DNA of 64,000 nt from Haliea sp040221975 (GCA_040221975.1 JAVJWR010000023.1:124001-188000); one strand, 5' to 3'; counted from the stretch's first letter, positions 41,088 to 50,665 are shown. Numbers and translations: made by a program. Notes: generated by a model from the sequence alone, not told the origin.

Positions 41088-43874
41088 ATGTCCCAAATTG
41101 CGCCAATTGATGATTGCAAGAATGCGGTATTGAAGCACACTGCGTTCATTCAGGGAGATGGTGCATTAGTTGGGGTTGATGCTCATACCCAACTGATCAC
41201 GGTTTGCTCGGAAAACCTGTCCGAGCTGATGGGTGAAGCGCCGGAGTCGGTATTGGGAAAAGCTGCGGTAGAGGTTTTCGGCAAGCAATGGGGCCAGCTG
41301 GCACGGATTGCCGGTGAAGAAGGCAGACACCAGGTTTGTGAGCTGGTTCTTGCCGGAGAGCAGTCGCTCACCGTGGTTGGCCATCGGCGTGGTGATTTCC
41401 TTCTGTTTGAGATGAAGCCGGGTTCCCAGCGCATGTCGCCATGGTGGAATCATGCCACACGTACTTCCTTTCTCGATGATTTGGCGGCCACCCGGTCCGT
41501 AGAACAGTGCATTGCCCTGTTGGTAGACACCGTTTTTCACCATACCGGTCTTGATCGCGTGATGTGCTACCGCTTTCTGCCGGGCTGGCATGGAGAGGTG
41601 ATTCGGGAAGCCTGCCGCCCGGGGATCGACGGTTATCTGGGGCTACGCTTTCCAGCCAGCGATCTTCCTGCCAACGCCCGCCAGTTGTATACGCTTAACG
41701 CGCACCGGATCATCGCGGGTCTTGAGGAAAAGAACGTACCGCTGTGCTATCGGGACGGTGACAGCCCTGTCCTGGACCTGACCTATTCTATATTGCGCGC
41801 GGTTCACCCTGTTCACATTCAATATCTTCGCAACATCGGGGTACAGGCCTCGCTCAGCCTTTCCCTGGTGGTGAACGGAAAACTCTGGGGGCTGGTGGCC
41901 TGTCACCACATGACGCAACTGACCATGAGTATCCATGATCGCTTTGCGCTTGAGGAAATTGCCAAGCTGGCTTCGCTTCACCTGAGGAACCTACTGAGCC
42001 TCGTCGACCAGGAGCGCGAGAGCAGTTTGCGAGAGAATCTCTCCCTGGTACGCGGCACGCTACAGGCCAGTAGCGACAACCCGCAGAATGGTCTCACCCT
42101 TATTCTCAGCAAGCTCCGGGATTTGTTCCACAGTGATGGGGTCTGGCTGCATTTCGAGGGCAAAGACCATTTTGTGGGATTGGTACCCGAGGAGCAGGCG
42201 CTTGCGCCGCTGCGCCACTGGCTCGATCTGCTGTCCAAGGAAGCGATCGGGCACTATTTCGAGTTACCGCAATCACTGGCGCGCCACCCCGCCATTGCGC
42301 ATCATGCGAGTGGCGTACTGCACATCCCTCTCAACCCGTCCGATTATTTGGTGCTGATGCGTCAGGAGGTCGTGCATGTGGTCAATTGGGCGGGGCAGCC
42401 TGCCGCGCTGGATGATGACGACAGCTCCTCGCTCACTCCACGCACATCCTTCGCCTCCTGGGCAGAACAGGTGCGCAACAGCGCGGAACCCTGGCATGAC
42501 AGTGAGGTCAGCTGTGCTGATACACTGCGGGAAGAACTGGTCGATTACATCAATCTGGCTCGACTGGAACAGATCGCCCTGCATGATCCGCTTACCGGGC
42601 TGGCAAATCGCCTTCAGTTTGACAAGCATCTTAACCTTGAAGTCCACCAGGTGTTCGCGCGCGGCGGCCAGTTTGCCGTGCACATGATTGATCTCGACAA
42701 TTTCAAGCCAGTGAATGACACGCTGGGCCATGCCGCTGGTGACGATTTACTCAAGGCCGTATCGCAACGGTTGCTGCAACTGGTCCGCTCGCAGGATACC
42801 GTTGCCCGACTTGGCGGCGATGAGTTCGTCATCATCCAATCGGGTGTGTTAGACCAGGAAACCGCATCAGTCATGGCCGAGCGCATTGTGCGGGAGATCG
42901 CGAAGCCCTACGAAATCATGGGCACGAAGGTGGAAATCGGCGCCAGCGTAGGTGTGGCCCTGTTTCCAGCAGACTCATCGGATCAAGACGAACTGCTGCA
43001 TCAGGCAGACATCGCGCTCTACGCCGTCAAGAACTCGGGGCGCAGTGCCTTTTCCTTCTTTACTCCCGCGATGCGCGACGAGGATAAACGAGAGCTGGAT
43101 GCCAACACGCTGCTGACAGCCATGCAGCAAGAACAATTGGAGATGTTCTATCAACCTATTGTCGATGCCCGCAGTGGCGAACTACGCGGTCTGGAGAGTT
43201 TCATCCGTTGGTATCATCCGCAGCAAGGGTTTCTCATCGCTGAGCAGTTCATGCCACGAGTCGAGCACCTCCATCTGGGCCCCGCATTAGGTCGATGGGT
43301 ACTCGATGAGGTCTTCAGGCAGTACAGACGCTGGCAAGCCTTGGGGCTGCCGAGCGTGCCCATCACCGTCAATATCGACTCTGCACAGTTCGCGTCGCAG
43401 GATCTGGCGGGCGATATCCTGGAGCTGGCCAGACACCACGATACGGGCCTGGAATGGCTGCGGCTCGATATCAAAGAAAGCGCCATCCTCAGAGACGTGA
43501 ATTCCGCTATTCGCAAACTGAAAGCCCTCCGTGACAACGGCGTGGCAGCCCAACTCGACAACTTTGGGAAGGGCTTTGTTTCTCTCGGGTTCATGAATCG
43601 CCTGCCATTCATTGGCATCAAGGTGGATGTGTCAGTTCTGCAACAGGCTGATGACACCAAGATGAATATCGCTGTGCTGAGTGTGGTCAAGGCAATTGCC
43701 AGGTTATTAAACGCGAAATTGACCATCACCAGGGTTGAAAATGGAGATACTGCAACCTGGCTAGGCAAACAGGCAGTCGATCTACTGCAAGGGTATTGTA
43801 TTGGCCACCCAATGCCGGCTGGGCAGGTCGCCGACTGGCTGACAATGTCCCGGTCTACAACACCCGCACCCTGA
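41088..43874 (+). CDS. bphP: Bacteriophytochrome with GGDEF and degenerate EAL domains
   Basis: A 928-residue red/far-red photoreceptor. C10 is the expected biliverdin cysteine; PAS and GAF domains follow with PASDLP (189-194) and the 'ACHHM' histidine (about 273); the PHY tongue motif PRTSF is at 451-455. The GGDEF domain (GGDEF 576-580) keeps the RxxD inhibitory site (567-570) and looks active. In the EAL domain the signature is ESF (703-705), the DDFGTG loop is LDNFGKG, and EGVET reads RVENG, so phosphodiesterase activity is doubtful. It should make c-di-GMP under light control. It overlaps dbpA by 20 bases. Confidence 0.93.
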   Translation: MSQIAPIDDCKNAVLKHTAFIQGDGALVGVDAHTQLITVCSENLSELMGEAPESVLGKAAVEVFGKQWGQLARIAGEEGRHQVCELVLAGEQSLTVVGHRRGDFLLFEMKPGSQRMSPWWNHATRTSFLDDLAATRSVEQCIALLVDTVFHHTGLDRVMCYRFLPGWHGEVIREACRPGIDGYLGLRFPASDLPANARQLYTLNAHRIIAGLEEKNVPLCYRDGDSPVLDLTYSILRAVHPVHIQYLRNIGVQASLSLSLVVNGKLWGLVACHHMTQLTMSIHDRFALEEIAKLASLHLRNLLSLVDQERESSLRENLSLVRGTLQASSDNPQNGLTLILSKLRDLFHSDGVWLHFEGKDHFVGLVPEEQALAPLRHWLDLLSKEAIGHYFELPQSLARHPAIAHHASGVLHIPLNPSDYLVLMRQEVVHVVNWAGQPAALDDDDSSSLTPRTSFASWAEQVRNSAEPWHDSEVSCADTLREELVDYINLARLEQIALHDPLTGLANRLQFDKHLNLEVHQVFARGGQFAVHMIDLDNFKPVNDTLGHAAGDDLLKAVSQRLLQLVRSQDTVARLGGDEFVIIQSGVLDQETASVMAERIVREIAKPYEIMGTKVEIGASVGVALFPADSSDQDELLHQADIALYAVKNSGRSAFSFFTPAMRDEDKRELDANTLLTAMQQEQLEMFYQPIVDARSGELRGLESFIRWYHPQQGFLIAEQFMPRVEHLHLGPALGRWVLDEVFRQYRRWQALGLPSVPITVNIDSAQFASQDLAGDILELARHHDTGLEWLRLDIKESAILRDVNSAIRKLKALRDNGVAAQLDNFGKGFVSLGFMNRLPFIGIKVDVSVLQQADDTKMNIAVLSVVKAIARLLNAKLTITRVENGDTATWLGKQAVDLLQGYCIGHPMPAGQVADWLTMSRSTTPAP

Positions 43875-45231
43875 AGCTCTTTCCCTTCATCTTGCCCCGT
43901 TCCAATTTCTGTAGCGCGTCGCTGGCTACCGCCCGACGCACCGCCACGCAGGACCAGTTGTCGTACAGGGCGATTCTGCCTACGTCATTGCCGTCGATAC
44001 CGTGTTCGCCGGTGAGGGCGCCGAGGATATCCCCGGGCCGGATTTTCTGTTTCTTGCCACCGGCAATTTCCAGGCTCACCATCGGCGGTTTATAGCCGGG
44101 TTTTTTCAGCAGGGCCGCCGGGGGCAGGGGAGCGGGCTCAATGGGCGTGCCCAGCATTGTCTCCAGTCGGGCCAGCTTGTGCCGCTCCGTGTCACTGAAC
44201 AGGGTGCAGGCGAGGCCGCTACTGCCGGCTCGACCGGTGCGGCCGATACGGTGCACGTAGACGTCGAGGTCGCGCGGGATGTGATAGTTGATGACCGCAT
44301 CGAGGGCGTCAATATCCAGGCCGCGGGCGGCGACATCCGTGGCTACCAGTACCGAGACGCTCTTGTTGGCGAATTGCACCAGGGTGCGGTCGCGATCGCG
44401 CTGCTCCAGGTCGCCGTGCAGGGCCATGACGCTGAATCCCTTGCGGGCCAGCTCCGTAGCAACTTCCGCACATTCCACTTTGGTGTTGCAGAACACTACT
44501 GCCGAGTCGGGGCGGTGCTCAAGCAGCAGCAGGCGCAGGGCGGTGGCGCGCTCATCATCGGCGACCAGATGGAACACCTGGGTGATGCTGGCGCTGTCGT
44601 GGGTGGATTCCACCTGCACGTGTTCCGGCTCGCGCAGTACGCGCTGCGCGATATCGGCGATACCCGGCGGGAAGGTGGCGCTGAACAGCAGGGTCTGGCG
44701 GTCCCCGGGGACATGTTCGAGGATGGCGTCCAGCGAGGGCTGGAAACCCATGTCCAGCATACGGTCGGCCTCATCCAGTACCAGGGTGGTGACCCAGTCG
44801 AGTTTCAGGGAACCCTTGCCCAGATGTTCCTCAATGCGTCCCGGCGTGCCCACGATGATGTGCGCGCCATGCTCGAGGGAGCCGATCTGGGGCCCGAAGG
44901 GCATGCCGCCGCACAGGGTCAGCACCTTGATGTTGTGGATGCCGCGCCCGAGGCGGCGGATCTCCTTGGCCACCTGATCCGCCAGCTCGCGGGTGGGGCA
45001 GAGCACCAGTGCCTGCACGGCAAAGCGCTTGACGTCCAGCTTCTGCAGCAGCCCCAGGCCGAAGGCGGCAGTCTTGCCGGAGCCGGTCTTGCCCTGGCCG
45101 ATGACATCGCGTCCGGCCAGGATGGGCGGCAGGCTGCGGGCCTGGATCGGGGTCATGCGGTGGTAGTCCAGCGTGGCAAGGTTGGCCAGCAGGTCGGCAT
45201 TGAGGCCAAGCGAATCGAAGGCAGTGGTCAC
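43855..45231 (-). CDS. dbpA: DbpA, 23S rRNA-specific DEAD-box RNA helicase
   Basis: A 458-residue helicase, equal to the usual DbpA length. Walker A GKTGSGKT is at 47-54, DEAD at 153-156, SAT near 175, and HRIGRTGRAG marks the second RecA domain. The C-terminal RNA-binding domain (IRPGDILGALTGE, VGRIALYD) is the part that recognises hairpin 92 of 23S rRNA in large-subunit assembly. I start at the GTG at 45231, preceded by AAGGAC, because the E. coli protein begins at the matching residue; an ATG at 45441 is open but lacks conserved sequence. Confidence 0.94.
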   Translation of the reverse strand: MTTAFDSLGLNADLLANLATLDYHRMTPIQARSLPPILAGRDVIGQGKTGSGKTAAFGLGLLQKLDVKRFAVQALVLCPTRELADQVAKEIRRLGRGIHNIKVLTLCGGMPFGPQIGSLEHGAHIIVGTPGRIEEHLGKGSLKLDWVTTLVLDEADRMLDMGFQPSLDAILEHVPGDRQTLLFSATFPPGIADIAQRVLREPEHVQVESTHDSASITQVFHLVADDERATALRLLLLEHRPDSAVVFCNTKVECAEVATELARKGFSVMALHGDLEQRDRDRTLVQFANKSVSVLVATDVAARGLDIDALDAVINYHIPRDLDVYVHRIGRTGRAGSSGLACTLFSDTERHKLARLETMLGTPIEPAPLPPAALLKKPGYKPPMVSLEIAGGKKQKIRPGDILGALTGEHGIDGNDVGRIALYDNWSCVAVRRAVASDALQKLERGKMKGKSFRVRVL

Positions 45232-45425
45232 GTGTTTGTCCTTGGGCCGTGGTTTGACGAAACGGCAACTTTGGTCTTGACTTGAGGTCACAGCAGGAAG
45301 ACAGCTCAGGGCAGCGATGGCCACTGAACCCTGAGGGTATGGTACCACTTTCGGGACTGTTCCCGCTGATTCGTGGTCATCGATGGTTTTCTCCAGGTGC
45401 GAAAAGAGCCGCAAGGAGGGACGTG

Positions 45426-45908
45426 ATGGCAACGACGACACACTATCGGGACCAGCAGTCTCTGCAGGTCAATCACCGCATGCACCTGTTTCGCCCCTTT
45501 GCCTGGCTGGTCGATGCCGGCAGGGATTTTCTGGCCCACCCTCTGGCGAGCATGGCCTATGGCGCGTTGGTCGCTGTGCTGGGTGCCCTGGTACTCGCCT
45601 ATCAGCGCCATCCTCTCTTCATCGCGTCGGCAATATTGGGCTTTCTGGTAATAGGGCCGGTGTTTGCGGCTGGTCTTTGTGAACTGTCGCGCAGGCGAGC
45701 CCGCGGGGAGGTTGTCAATTTCGATACCTCGCTGCAGGTACTGGTGCGCTGCCGCCAGCCACTGGTCAAGCTGGTCTGGGCGCTGCTGGTGTGCGCCCTG
45801 GTCGTCGCTGGCTTCGCCACCTGGCTGCTGGGGCTGGTAGTCATCTTTCCCCTGCTGGGGCATGCCACCTGGCGCATCTACGAAGACTGCGGGCGCCAGG
45901 AGCGGTAG
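45426..45908 (+). CDS. DUF2189-type inner-membrane protein
   Basis: A 160-residue membrane protein with hydrophobic segments at about residues 40-60, 65-85 and 105-145. The content (HPLASMAYGALVAVLGAL, 'PVFAAGLCELSRRRARGE') fits the DUF2189 family of unknown function. AGGAGGG sits 5 bases before the ATG at 45426, which overrides the earlier ATG at 45282. Its 3' end overlaps the convergent cfa gene by 31 bases, so no separate terminator fits between them. Confidence 0.8.
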   Translation: MATTTHYRDQQSLQVNHRMHLFRPFAWLVDAGRDFLAHPLASMAYGALVAVLGALVLAYQRHPLFIASAILGFLVIGPVFAAGLCELSRRRARGEVVNFDTSLQVLVRCRQPLVKLVWALLVCALVVAGFATWLLGLVVIFPLLGHATWRIYEDCGRQER

Positions 45909-47041
45909 CTCCGCCCCCGTCCACGCTTGCTCAGCACCAGCTGCCACAGCTGCCCCTTGCGGCTGCGGAAATATCCCGCGCAGCTGCACAGGTAGTAGCG
46001 CCACATGCGCCGGAAGCGCTCGTCGTATCGAGAGCCAAGCCGGGGCCAGGCGGCATCGAAATTGTGCAGCCAGGCCATCAGGGTACGGTCGTAGTCCGGC
46101 CCGAAATTATGCCAGTCTTCCAGCAAAAACCGGTCCTCAAGCGCCGCGGTCATTTCCGCAGCGGATGGCAGCTTGCCATTCGGAAAAATGTACTTCTGGA
46201 TCCAGGGCTCGGTTCTGGCCGTGGTGACATGGCTGCCGATGGTGTGCAGCAGAACCAGGCCCTGGTCGCGAAGCAGCCGGGACAGGGTCTCGAAATAGGT
46301 GCGGTAGTTGCGCGGACCCACGTGCTCGAACATGCCCACGGAGGCGATCTTGTCGAAATTGCCCTGCAGTTCGCGGTAGTCCGCCAGCCGGATCTCCACC
46401 GGCAGGTCCCGGCAGCGGGTCTGCGCCAGCGCCTGCTGTTCCCTGGAAACCGTGATGCCGACAACGTCGGCGCCGTAGTGGCGCGCGGCCCAGGCAGCCA
46501 GGCTGCCCCAGCCGCAGCCGACATCCAGCAGGCGCTCGCCCGGCGCCAGTTCCAGCTTTCGGCAGATCATGTCGAGCTTGTGGGCCTGAGCCTGCTCCAG
46601 GTCACTGGCGTGCTCCCAGTAGCCGCAGGAGTAGGTCATCTGTGAATCCAGCATGGCGCTAAACACGTCGTTGCCGATGTCGTAGTGTTGCTCCGCCACC
46701 TGAAAGGCGCGCTGCGGTGCCTGCAGGTTGACCAGCCGGGACCTGAGAATGGCCAACGCCAGTGTCCAGCGGGCCTGGCCCCGCACCTGGCGTTCCAAAT
46801 CCGCCCGCAGCAGGCGGTGGCAGAATTCGTCCGGGCGCGGGCAGTCCCACTGCGCGTCCATGTAGGCTTCGCCCAGCCCCAGCGACCAGTCCGAGAGCAG
46901 GCGCTGGTAGACGGCGGGATCGTGAATTCGGATATCGTGGGGGGCGGTGCCGTTGACCCGGATGCCGGCTCCGGCCAGCAGGGCCTGAACCTGCGCTGCA
47001 CCGGGTGGCTCACGGGTGGTGGCGGTTGCCATCTGATTCAC
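45878..47041 (-). CDS. cfa: Cyclopropane-fatty-acyl-phospholipid synthase
   Basis: A 387-residue SAM-dependent enzyme that converts unsaturated phospholipid acyl chains to cyclopropane forms. SAM binding is at 'LLDVGCGWGSLA' (about residues 170-181); 'EHYDIGNDVFSAMLD' and 'GMFEHVG' are typical. I start at the GTG at 47041, which has AGGAGGG exactly 7 bases upstream; the ATG at 47032 has it too far away. A CTATACT box upstream suggests stationary-phase (sigma-S type) control. An odd point: the C-terminus is basic and Ser-rich. Confidence 0.93.
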   Translation of the reverse strand: MNQMATATTREPPGAAQVQALLAGAGIRVNGTAPHDIRIHDPAVYQRLLSDWSLGLGEAYMDAQWDCPRPDEFCHRLLRADLERQVRGQARWTLALAILRSRLVNLQAPQRAFQVAEQHYDIGNDVFSAMLDSQMTYSCGYWEHASDLEQAQAHKLDMICRKLELAPGERLLDVGCGWGSLAAWAARHYGADVVGITVSREQQALAQTRCRDLPVEIRLADYRELQGNFDKIASVGMFEHVGPRNYRTYFETLSRLLRDQGLVLLHTIGSHVTTARTEPWIQKYIFPNGKLPSAAEMTAALEDRFLLEDWHNFGPDYDRTLMAWLHNFDAAWPRLGSRYDERFRRMWRYYLCSCAGYFRSRKGQLWQLVLSKRGRGRSYRSWRPQSS

Positions 47042-47100
47042 TGTCGTACCCTCCTGCGCGGCATTGCTGCCACGCTGTTGGTGCAAACTGGAACGGTGAC

Positions 47101-47108
47101 AGTATAGA
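47101..47108 (-). promoter_or_regulatory. Candidate cfa promoter -10, sigma-S-like
   Basis: On the minus strand the sequence reads TCTATACT, fitting the KCTAYACT pattern of sigma-S -10 elements, including the C at -13. It would start transcription about 50 bases before the cfa GTG. No good -35 is visible, also usual for sigma-S promoters. In E. coli cfa has a sigma-S promoter; by analogy only. Confidence 0.45.
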
Positions 47109-47151
47109 CAATGCGGATGCGACAGGCGTGCCGCCGCTCAGCCAGGTGTGA

Positions 47152-49293
47152 TTAGCGGCGTGCCCGGGACTTGCGCGCCGCGGGATTGCGCGGCAGCCCA
47201 TTGTGCTGGGTGGCAAAGCTGGCAGTCCCCGCCGGCACCCGCTGGTGGCGCTTGGCGGGTTGCCGCGGCGGCACCAGGTGCATCTTGCCGTTGCCGATCA
47301 GGTCCGCGCGGCCCATCTTCTTCAGTGCTGTACGCAGTTCCGGCCAGTTGTCCGGATCGTGGTAGCGCAGGAAGGCCTTGTGCAGGCGGCGCTGGGAAAG
47401 TTTCTGCACAGTGGGCATGGTCTCGCTACCCCGGGTTACGCGCTTGAGCGGGTTCTTGCCGGTATGATACATGGCGGTGGCGGTGGCCATGGGCGAGGGG
47501 TAGAAGGTCTGCACCTGGTCGGCCCGGAACTTGTTGCGCTTCAGCCACAGCGCCAGGTTCATCATGTCCTCATCGCGGGTACCGGGGTGGGCGGCGATGA
47601 AGTAGGGGATCAGGTATTGCTGCTTGCCAGCTTCCTTCGAGTACTTCTCGAACAGGGTCTTGAAGCGGTCATAGCTGCCCATGCCCGGCTTCATCATCTT
47701 CGACAGCGGGCCTTCCTCGGTATGTTCGGGGGCGATTTTCAGATAGCCGCCGACGTGGTGCTTGACCAGCTCCTCCACATATTCCGGGGTTTCCACTGCC
47801 AGGTCGTAGCGCAGGCCGGAAGCGATCAGCACCTTCTTGACCCCGGTCACGGCGCGGGCGCGGCGGTACAGACTGATCAGGGGAGTCTGGTCGGTATTCA
47901 AATTCTTGCATATGCCTGGATAGACACAACTGAGCTTGCGGCAAGCTGCCTCAATGGTCTTGCTCTTGCAGGCCACTCGCCACATGTTGGCGGTGGGGCC
48001 ACCCAGGTCCGAGATCACGCCGGTAAAGGCAGGGGAGGTGTCGCGGATGCGCTCCACCTCGCGGATGATGGAGTCCTCGGAGCGGTTCTGGATAATGCGG
48101 CCTTCGTGCTCGGTAATCGAGCAGAAGGTGCAGCCGCCAAAGCAGCCGCGCATGATGTTGACCGAGTGCCGGATCATCTCGTAGGCAGGAATGCGGGCAT
48201 CGCCATAACTGGAATGTGGCAGGCGGGTGTAGGGCTGTTCGAACACCAGGTCCAGCTCTTCTGTCTCCAGTGGAATCGGGGGCGGGTTCAGCCACACGTC
48301 CCGGTCGCCGTGGGCCTGCACCAGGGGCCGCGCGTTGTGCGGGTTGGTTTCCTTGTGCAGGATGCGCGAGGCGTGGGCGTACAGGGCCGGATCGTCCCGC
48401 ACCTGTTCGTAGGCTGGCAGGCGAATGACCGCGGGATTGTCGTCCCGTGGTCGGTCCAGCAGGGTAACAGTGACTGTCTCAGCTTCGGCGGCGCCTTCCT
48501 CGCTGGTGTTGGCACAGGCCTCGGTGCGGGTGTCGAGATAAGGATTGATGGGCGCTTCCACCGGGCCGATGACGTCCAGGTGGCTGGAATCGATGACCCG
48601 GTAGTGCTCCGGCAGCCGCTTGCAGACATAGGCGGTGCCGCGCAGGTCGCGGATCTGCTGCACCGGCTCGCCGGCGGCGAGACGGTGGGCGACGTCGACC
48701 AGGGCGCGCTCGGCGTTGCCATAGAGCAGCAGGTCGGCACAGGAATCGAGCAGGATCGAGCGGCGTACCTTGTCGCTCCAGTAATCGTAGTGGGCGATAC
48801 GACGCAGGCTGGCCTCGATGCTGCCGATAATCAGCGGCACATCCTTGTACGCCTCCCGCACCCGCTGGCTATAGACGATCACCGCCCGATCCGGGCGCTT
48901 GCCGCCGACATTGCCGGGGGTGTAGGCATCGTCGTTGCGGCGTTTCTTGTCCGCCGTGTAGCGATTGATCATGGAGTCCATGTTGCCGGCGGCGACGCCG
49001 AAGAACAGGTTGGGCTTGCCCAGCACCTTGAAGGGATCGGCGCTGGTCCAGTCGGGCTGGGCGATGATGCCGACCCGGAAGCCCTGTGCCTCCAGAGTCC
49101 GGCCCACCACCGCCATGCCGAAGCTGGGATGGTCTACATAGGCATCGCCGGTGACGATGATGATGTCGCAGCTGTCCCAGCCCAGGGCATCCATTTCCGC
49201 GCGCGACATGGGCAGCTCCGGAGCCGGACCAAAGCACTCCGCCCAGTACTTGCGGTAGGAGAAGAGTGGCTGACTGTGGACTGAGGTCGACAT
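47152..49293 (-). CDS. ygiQ: YgiQ-family radical SAM protein
   Basis: A 713-residue radical SAM protein. The N-terminal UPF0313-type domain (LPMSRAEMDALGWDSCD) precedes the radical SAM cluster motif CFGGCTFC (about residue 382), with 'GTRDEDMMNLALWLKRN' and the C-terminal 'VQTFYPSPMATATAMYHTG' also conserved. It binds a 4Fe-4S cluster and SAM; the reaction of YgiQ is not known. No nearby gene hints at the substrate. Length is in the usual range. Confidence 0.93.
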   Translation of the reverse strand: MSTSVHSQPLFSYRKYWAECFGPAPELPMSRAEMDALGWDSCDIIIVTGDAYVDHPSFGMAVVGRTLEAQGFRVGIIAQPDWTSADPFKVLGKPNLFFGVAAGNMDSMINRYTADKKRRNDDAYTPGNVGGKRPDRAVIVYSQRVREAYKDVPLIIGSIEASLRRIAHYDYWSDKVRRSILLDSCADLLLYGNAERALVDVAHRLAAGEPVQQIRDLRGTAYVCKRLPEHYRVIDSSHLDVIGPVEAPINPYLDTRTEACANTSEEGAAEAETVTVTLLDRPRDDNPAVIRLPAYEQVRDDPALYAHASRILHKETNPHNARPLVQAHGDRDVWLNPPPIPLETEELDLVFEQPYTRLPHSSYGDARIPAYEMIRHSVNIMRGCFGGCTFCSITEHEGRIIQNRSEDSIIREVERIRDTSPAFTGVISDLGGPTANMWRVACKSKTIEAACRKLSCVYPGICKNLNTDQTPLISLYRRARAVTGVKKVLIASGLRYDLAVETPEYVEELVKHHVGGYLKIAPEHTEEGPLSKMMKPGMGSYDRFKTLFEKYSKEAGKQQYLIPYFIAAHPGTRDEDMMNLALWLKRNKFRADQVQTFYPSPMATATAMYHTGKNPLKRVTRGSETMPTVQKLSQRRLHKAFLRYHDPDNWPELRTALKKMGRADLIGNGKMHLVPPRQPAKRHQRVPAGTASFATQHNGLPRNPAARKSRARR

Positions 49294-49360
49294 TGCGATG
49301 GCTGCGGGAGGAGAATGAGGGTGACATTGTACGCGATTCCCCGCGCGTCTGCTGCGCGGG

Positions 49361-50665
49361 TCAGCGTCCTCCGACAGCGGCTACCGTATCGACCATGGCT
49401 GTGGTCAGCAACTCGAGATCGACATCATTCATGATAAAGGGCGGCATGCAGTACACCAGCTTGCCGAAGGGGCGCACCCAGACCCCGCGTTCCACGAACA
49501 GCGGCTGTATCTGCTGCATGTCCACGGGCTCTTTCAGCTCGATCACGCCGATGGCGCCCAGGCTGCGCACGTCCGCCACGCCCGGTAGCTCCCGGGCCGG
49601 AGCCAGGCCGGCTTCGAGCCCGCGGTTGATGCGCTGTACACAGCGCTGCCAGGGCTGAGACAGCAACAGCTCGATACTGGCGACCGCGGTGGCACAGGCC
49701 AGCGGATTGCCCATGAAGGTGGGGCCGTGCATGAAGGCGCCGGCCTCGCCCTCGCTGATGCCGTGGCTGATCCGGCGGTTGCAAAGCGTGGCCGCCAGGG
49801 TCATGTAGCCGCCGGTCAGGGCCTTGCCCAGGCAGAGAATGTCCGGTTCCACCTCCGCGTGCTCCAGTGCAAACAGTTTGCCGGTGCGGCCGAAGCCGGT
49901 GGCGATTTCGTCGAAGATCAGCAGCACATCGAAGGCATCGCAGAGGCCGCGCAACTGCACCAGGTAGTCCGCCGAGTAGAAACGCATGCCGCCGGCACCC
50001 TGCACCACCGGCTCCACGATCACTGCCGCCAGCTCCTGGTGGTGACTGGCCAGCAGGTCCTCCATGGCGGCCAGTGACTGCTCGTCGCAGGGCTGGCCGA
50101 AGGGCACATCCGGTGCCGGTGCAAAATGCTGCCGGGCCAGCGCGTCGCCGAACAGGTGGTGCATGCCGGTGACGGGGTCGCACAGGGACATGGCGCCGAA
50201 GGTGTCACCGTGGTAGCCGTTGCGCAGGGCCACCAGTTTTTGCTTGCCCGGCTGGCCCACGGAATACCAGTACTGGATGGCCATCTTCATCGCCACTTCC
50301 ACGGCCACCGAACCCGAGTCGCTGAAGAAGACCCGCTCCAGGCTGGGCGGCGTGATCTCGATCAGGAGCTGTGCCAGGCGCACCGCCGGCGCGTGGGTCA
50401 GGCCGCCGAACATGACGTGGGACATGGCCTGCAACTGCTTGTGTACGGCCCGGTTCAGGACCGGGTGATTGTAGCCGTGGATGGCGCACCACCAGGAGGC
50501 CATGCCGTCGATCAGCTCGCGGCCGTCGGCCAGGGTCAGGCGCACGCCCTCGGCGCTGGCGACCGGGTAGACCTCGGGCGTGTCCGTTGCCGACGCGTAG
50601 GGGTGCCAGATGCTGGCCGCATCACCTGCCTGCAGCTGCGCCCAGCCGGGCTTGCGGGCGCTCAC
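49361..50665 (-). CDS. bioA: BioA, adenosylmethionine-8-amino-7-oxononanoate aminotransferase
   Basis: A 434-residue PLP enzyme making 7,8-diaminopelargonate in biotin synthesis. The PLP lysine is in 'LGKALTGGYMTLAATL', the aspartate in 'LIFDEIATGFGRTG', and 'IWHPY' at the N-terminus is diagnostic. It starts with GTG that overlaps the TesA stop by four bases (GTGA). The other bio genes are not visible in the window. Coupling to TesA, an acyl hydrolase, is unusual, so a link between acyl flux and pimelate-derived biotin synthesis is a speculation. Confidence 0.94.
   Translation of the reverse strand: MSARKPGWAQLQAGDAASIWHPYASATDTPEVYPVASAEGVRLTLADGRELIDGMASWWCAIHGYNHPVLNRAVHKQLQAMSHVMFGGLTHAPAVRLAQLLIEITPPSLERVFFSDSGSVAVEVAMKMAIQYWYSVGQPGKQKLVALRNGYHGDTFGAMSLCDPVTGMHHLFGDALARQHFAPAPDVPFGQPCDEQSLAAMEDLLASHHQELAAVIVEPVVQGAGGMRFYSADYLVQLRGLCDAFDVLLIFDEIATGFGRTGKLFALEHAEVEPDILCLGKALTGGYMTLAATLCNRRISHGISEGEAGAFMHGPTFMGNPLACATAVASIELLLSQPWQRCVQRINRGLEAGLAPARELPGVADVRSLGAIGVIELKEPVDMQQIQPLFVERGVWVRPFGKLVYCMPPFIMNDVDLELLTTAMVDTVAAVGGR

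Noticed and set aside
44002..45285. 427-codon open frame opposite dbpA
   Set aside because: Antisense to a complete DbpA with DEAD-box motifs.
47203..49284. 693-codon open frame opposite ygiQ
   Set aside because: Shadow of the YgiQ gene; product is Gly/His/Val-rich and lacks motifs.
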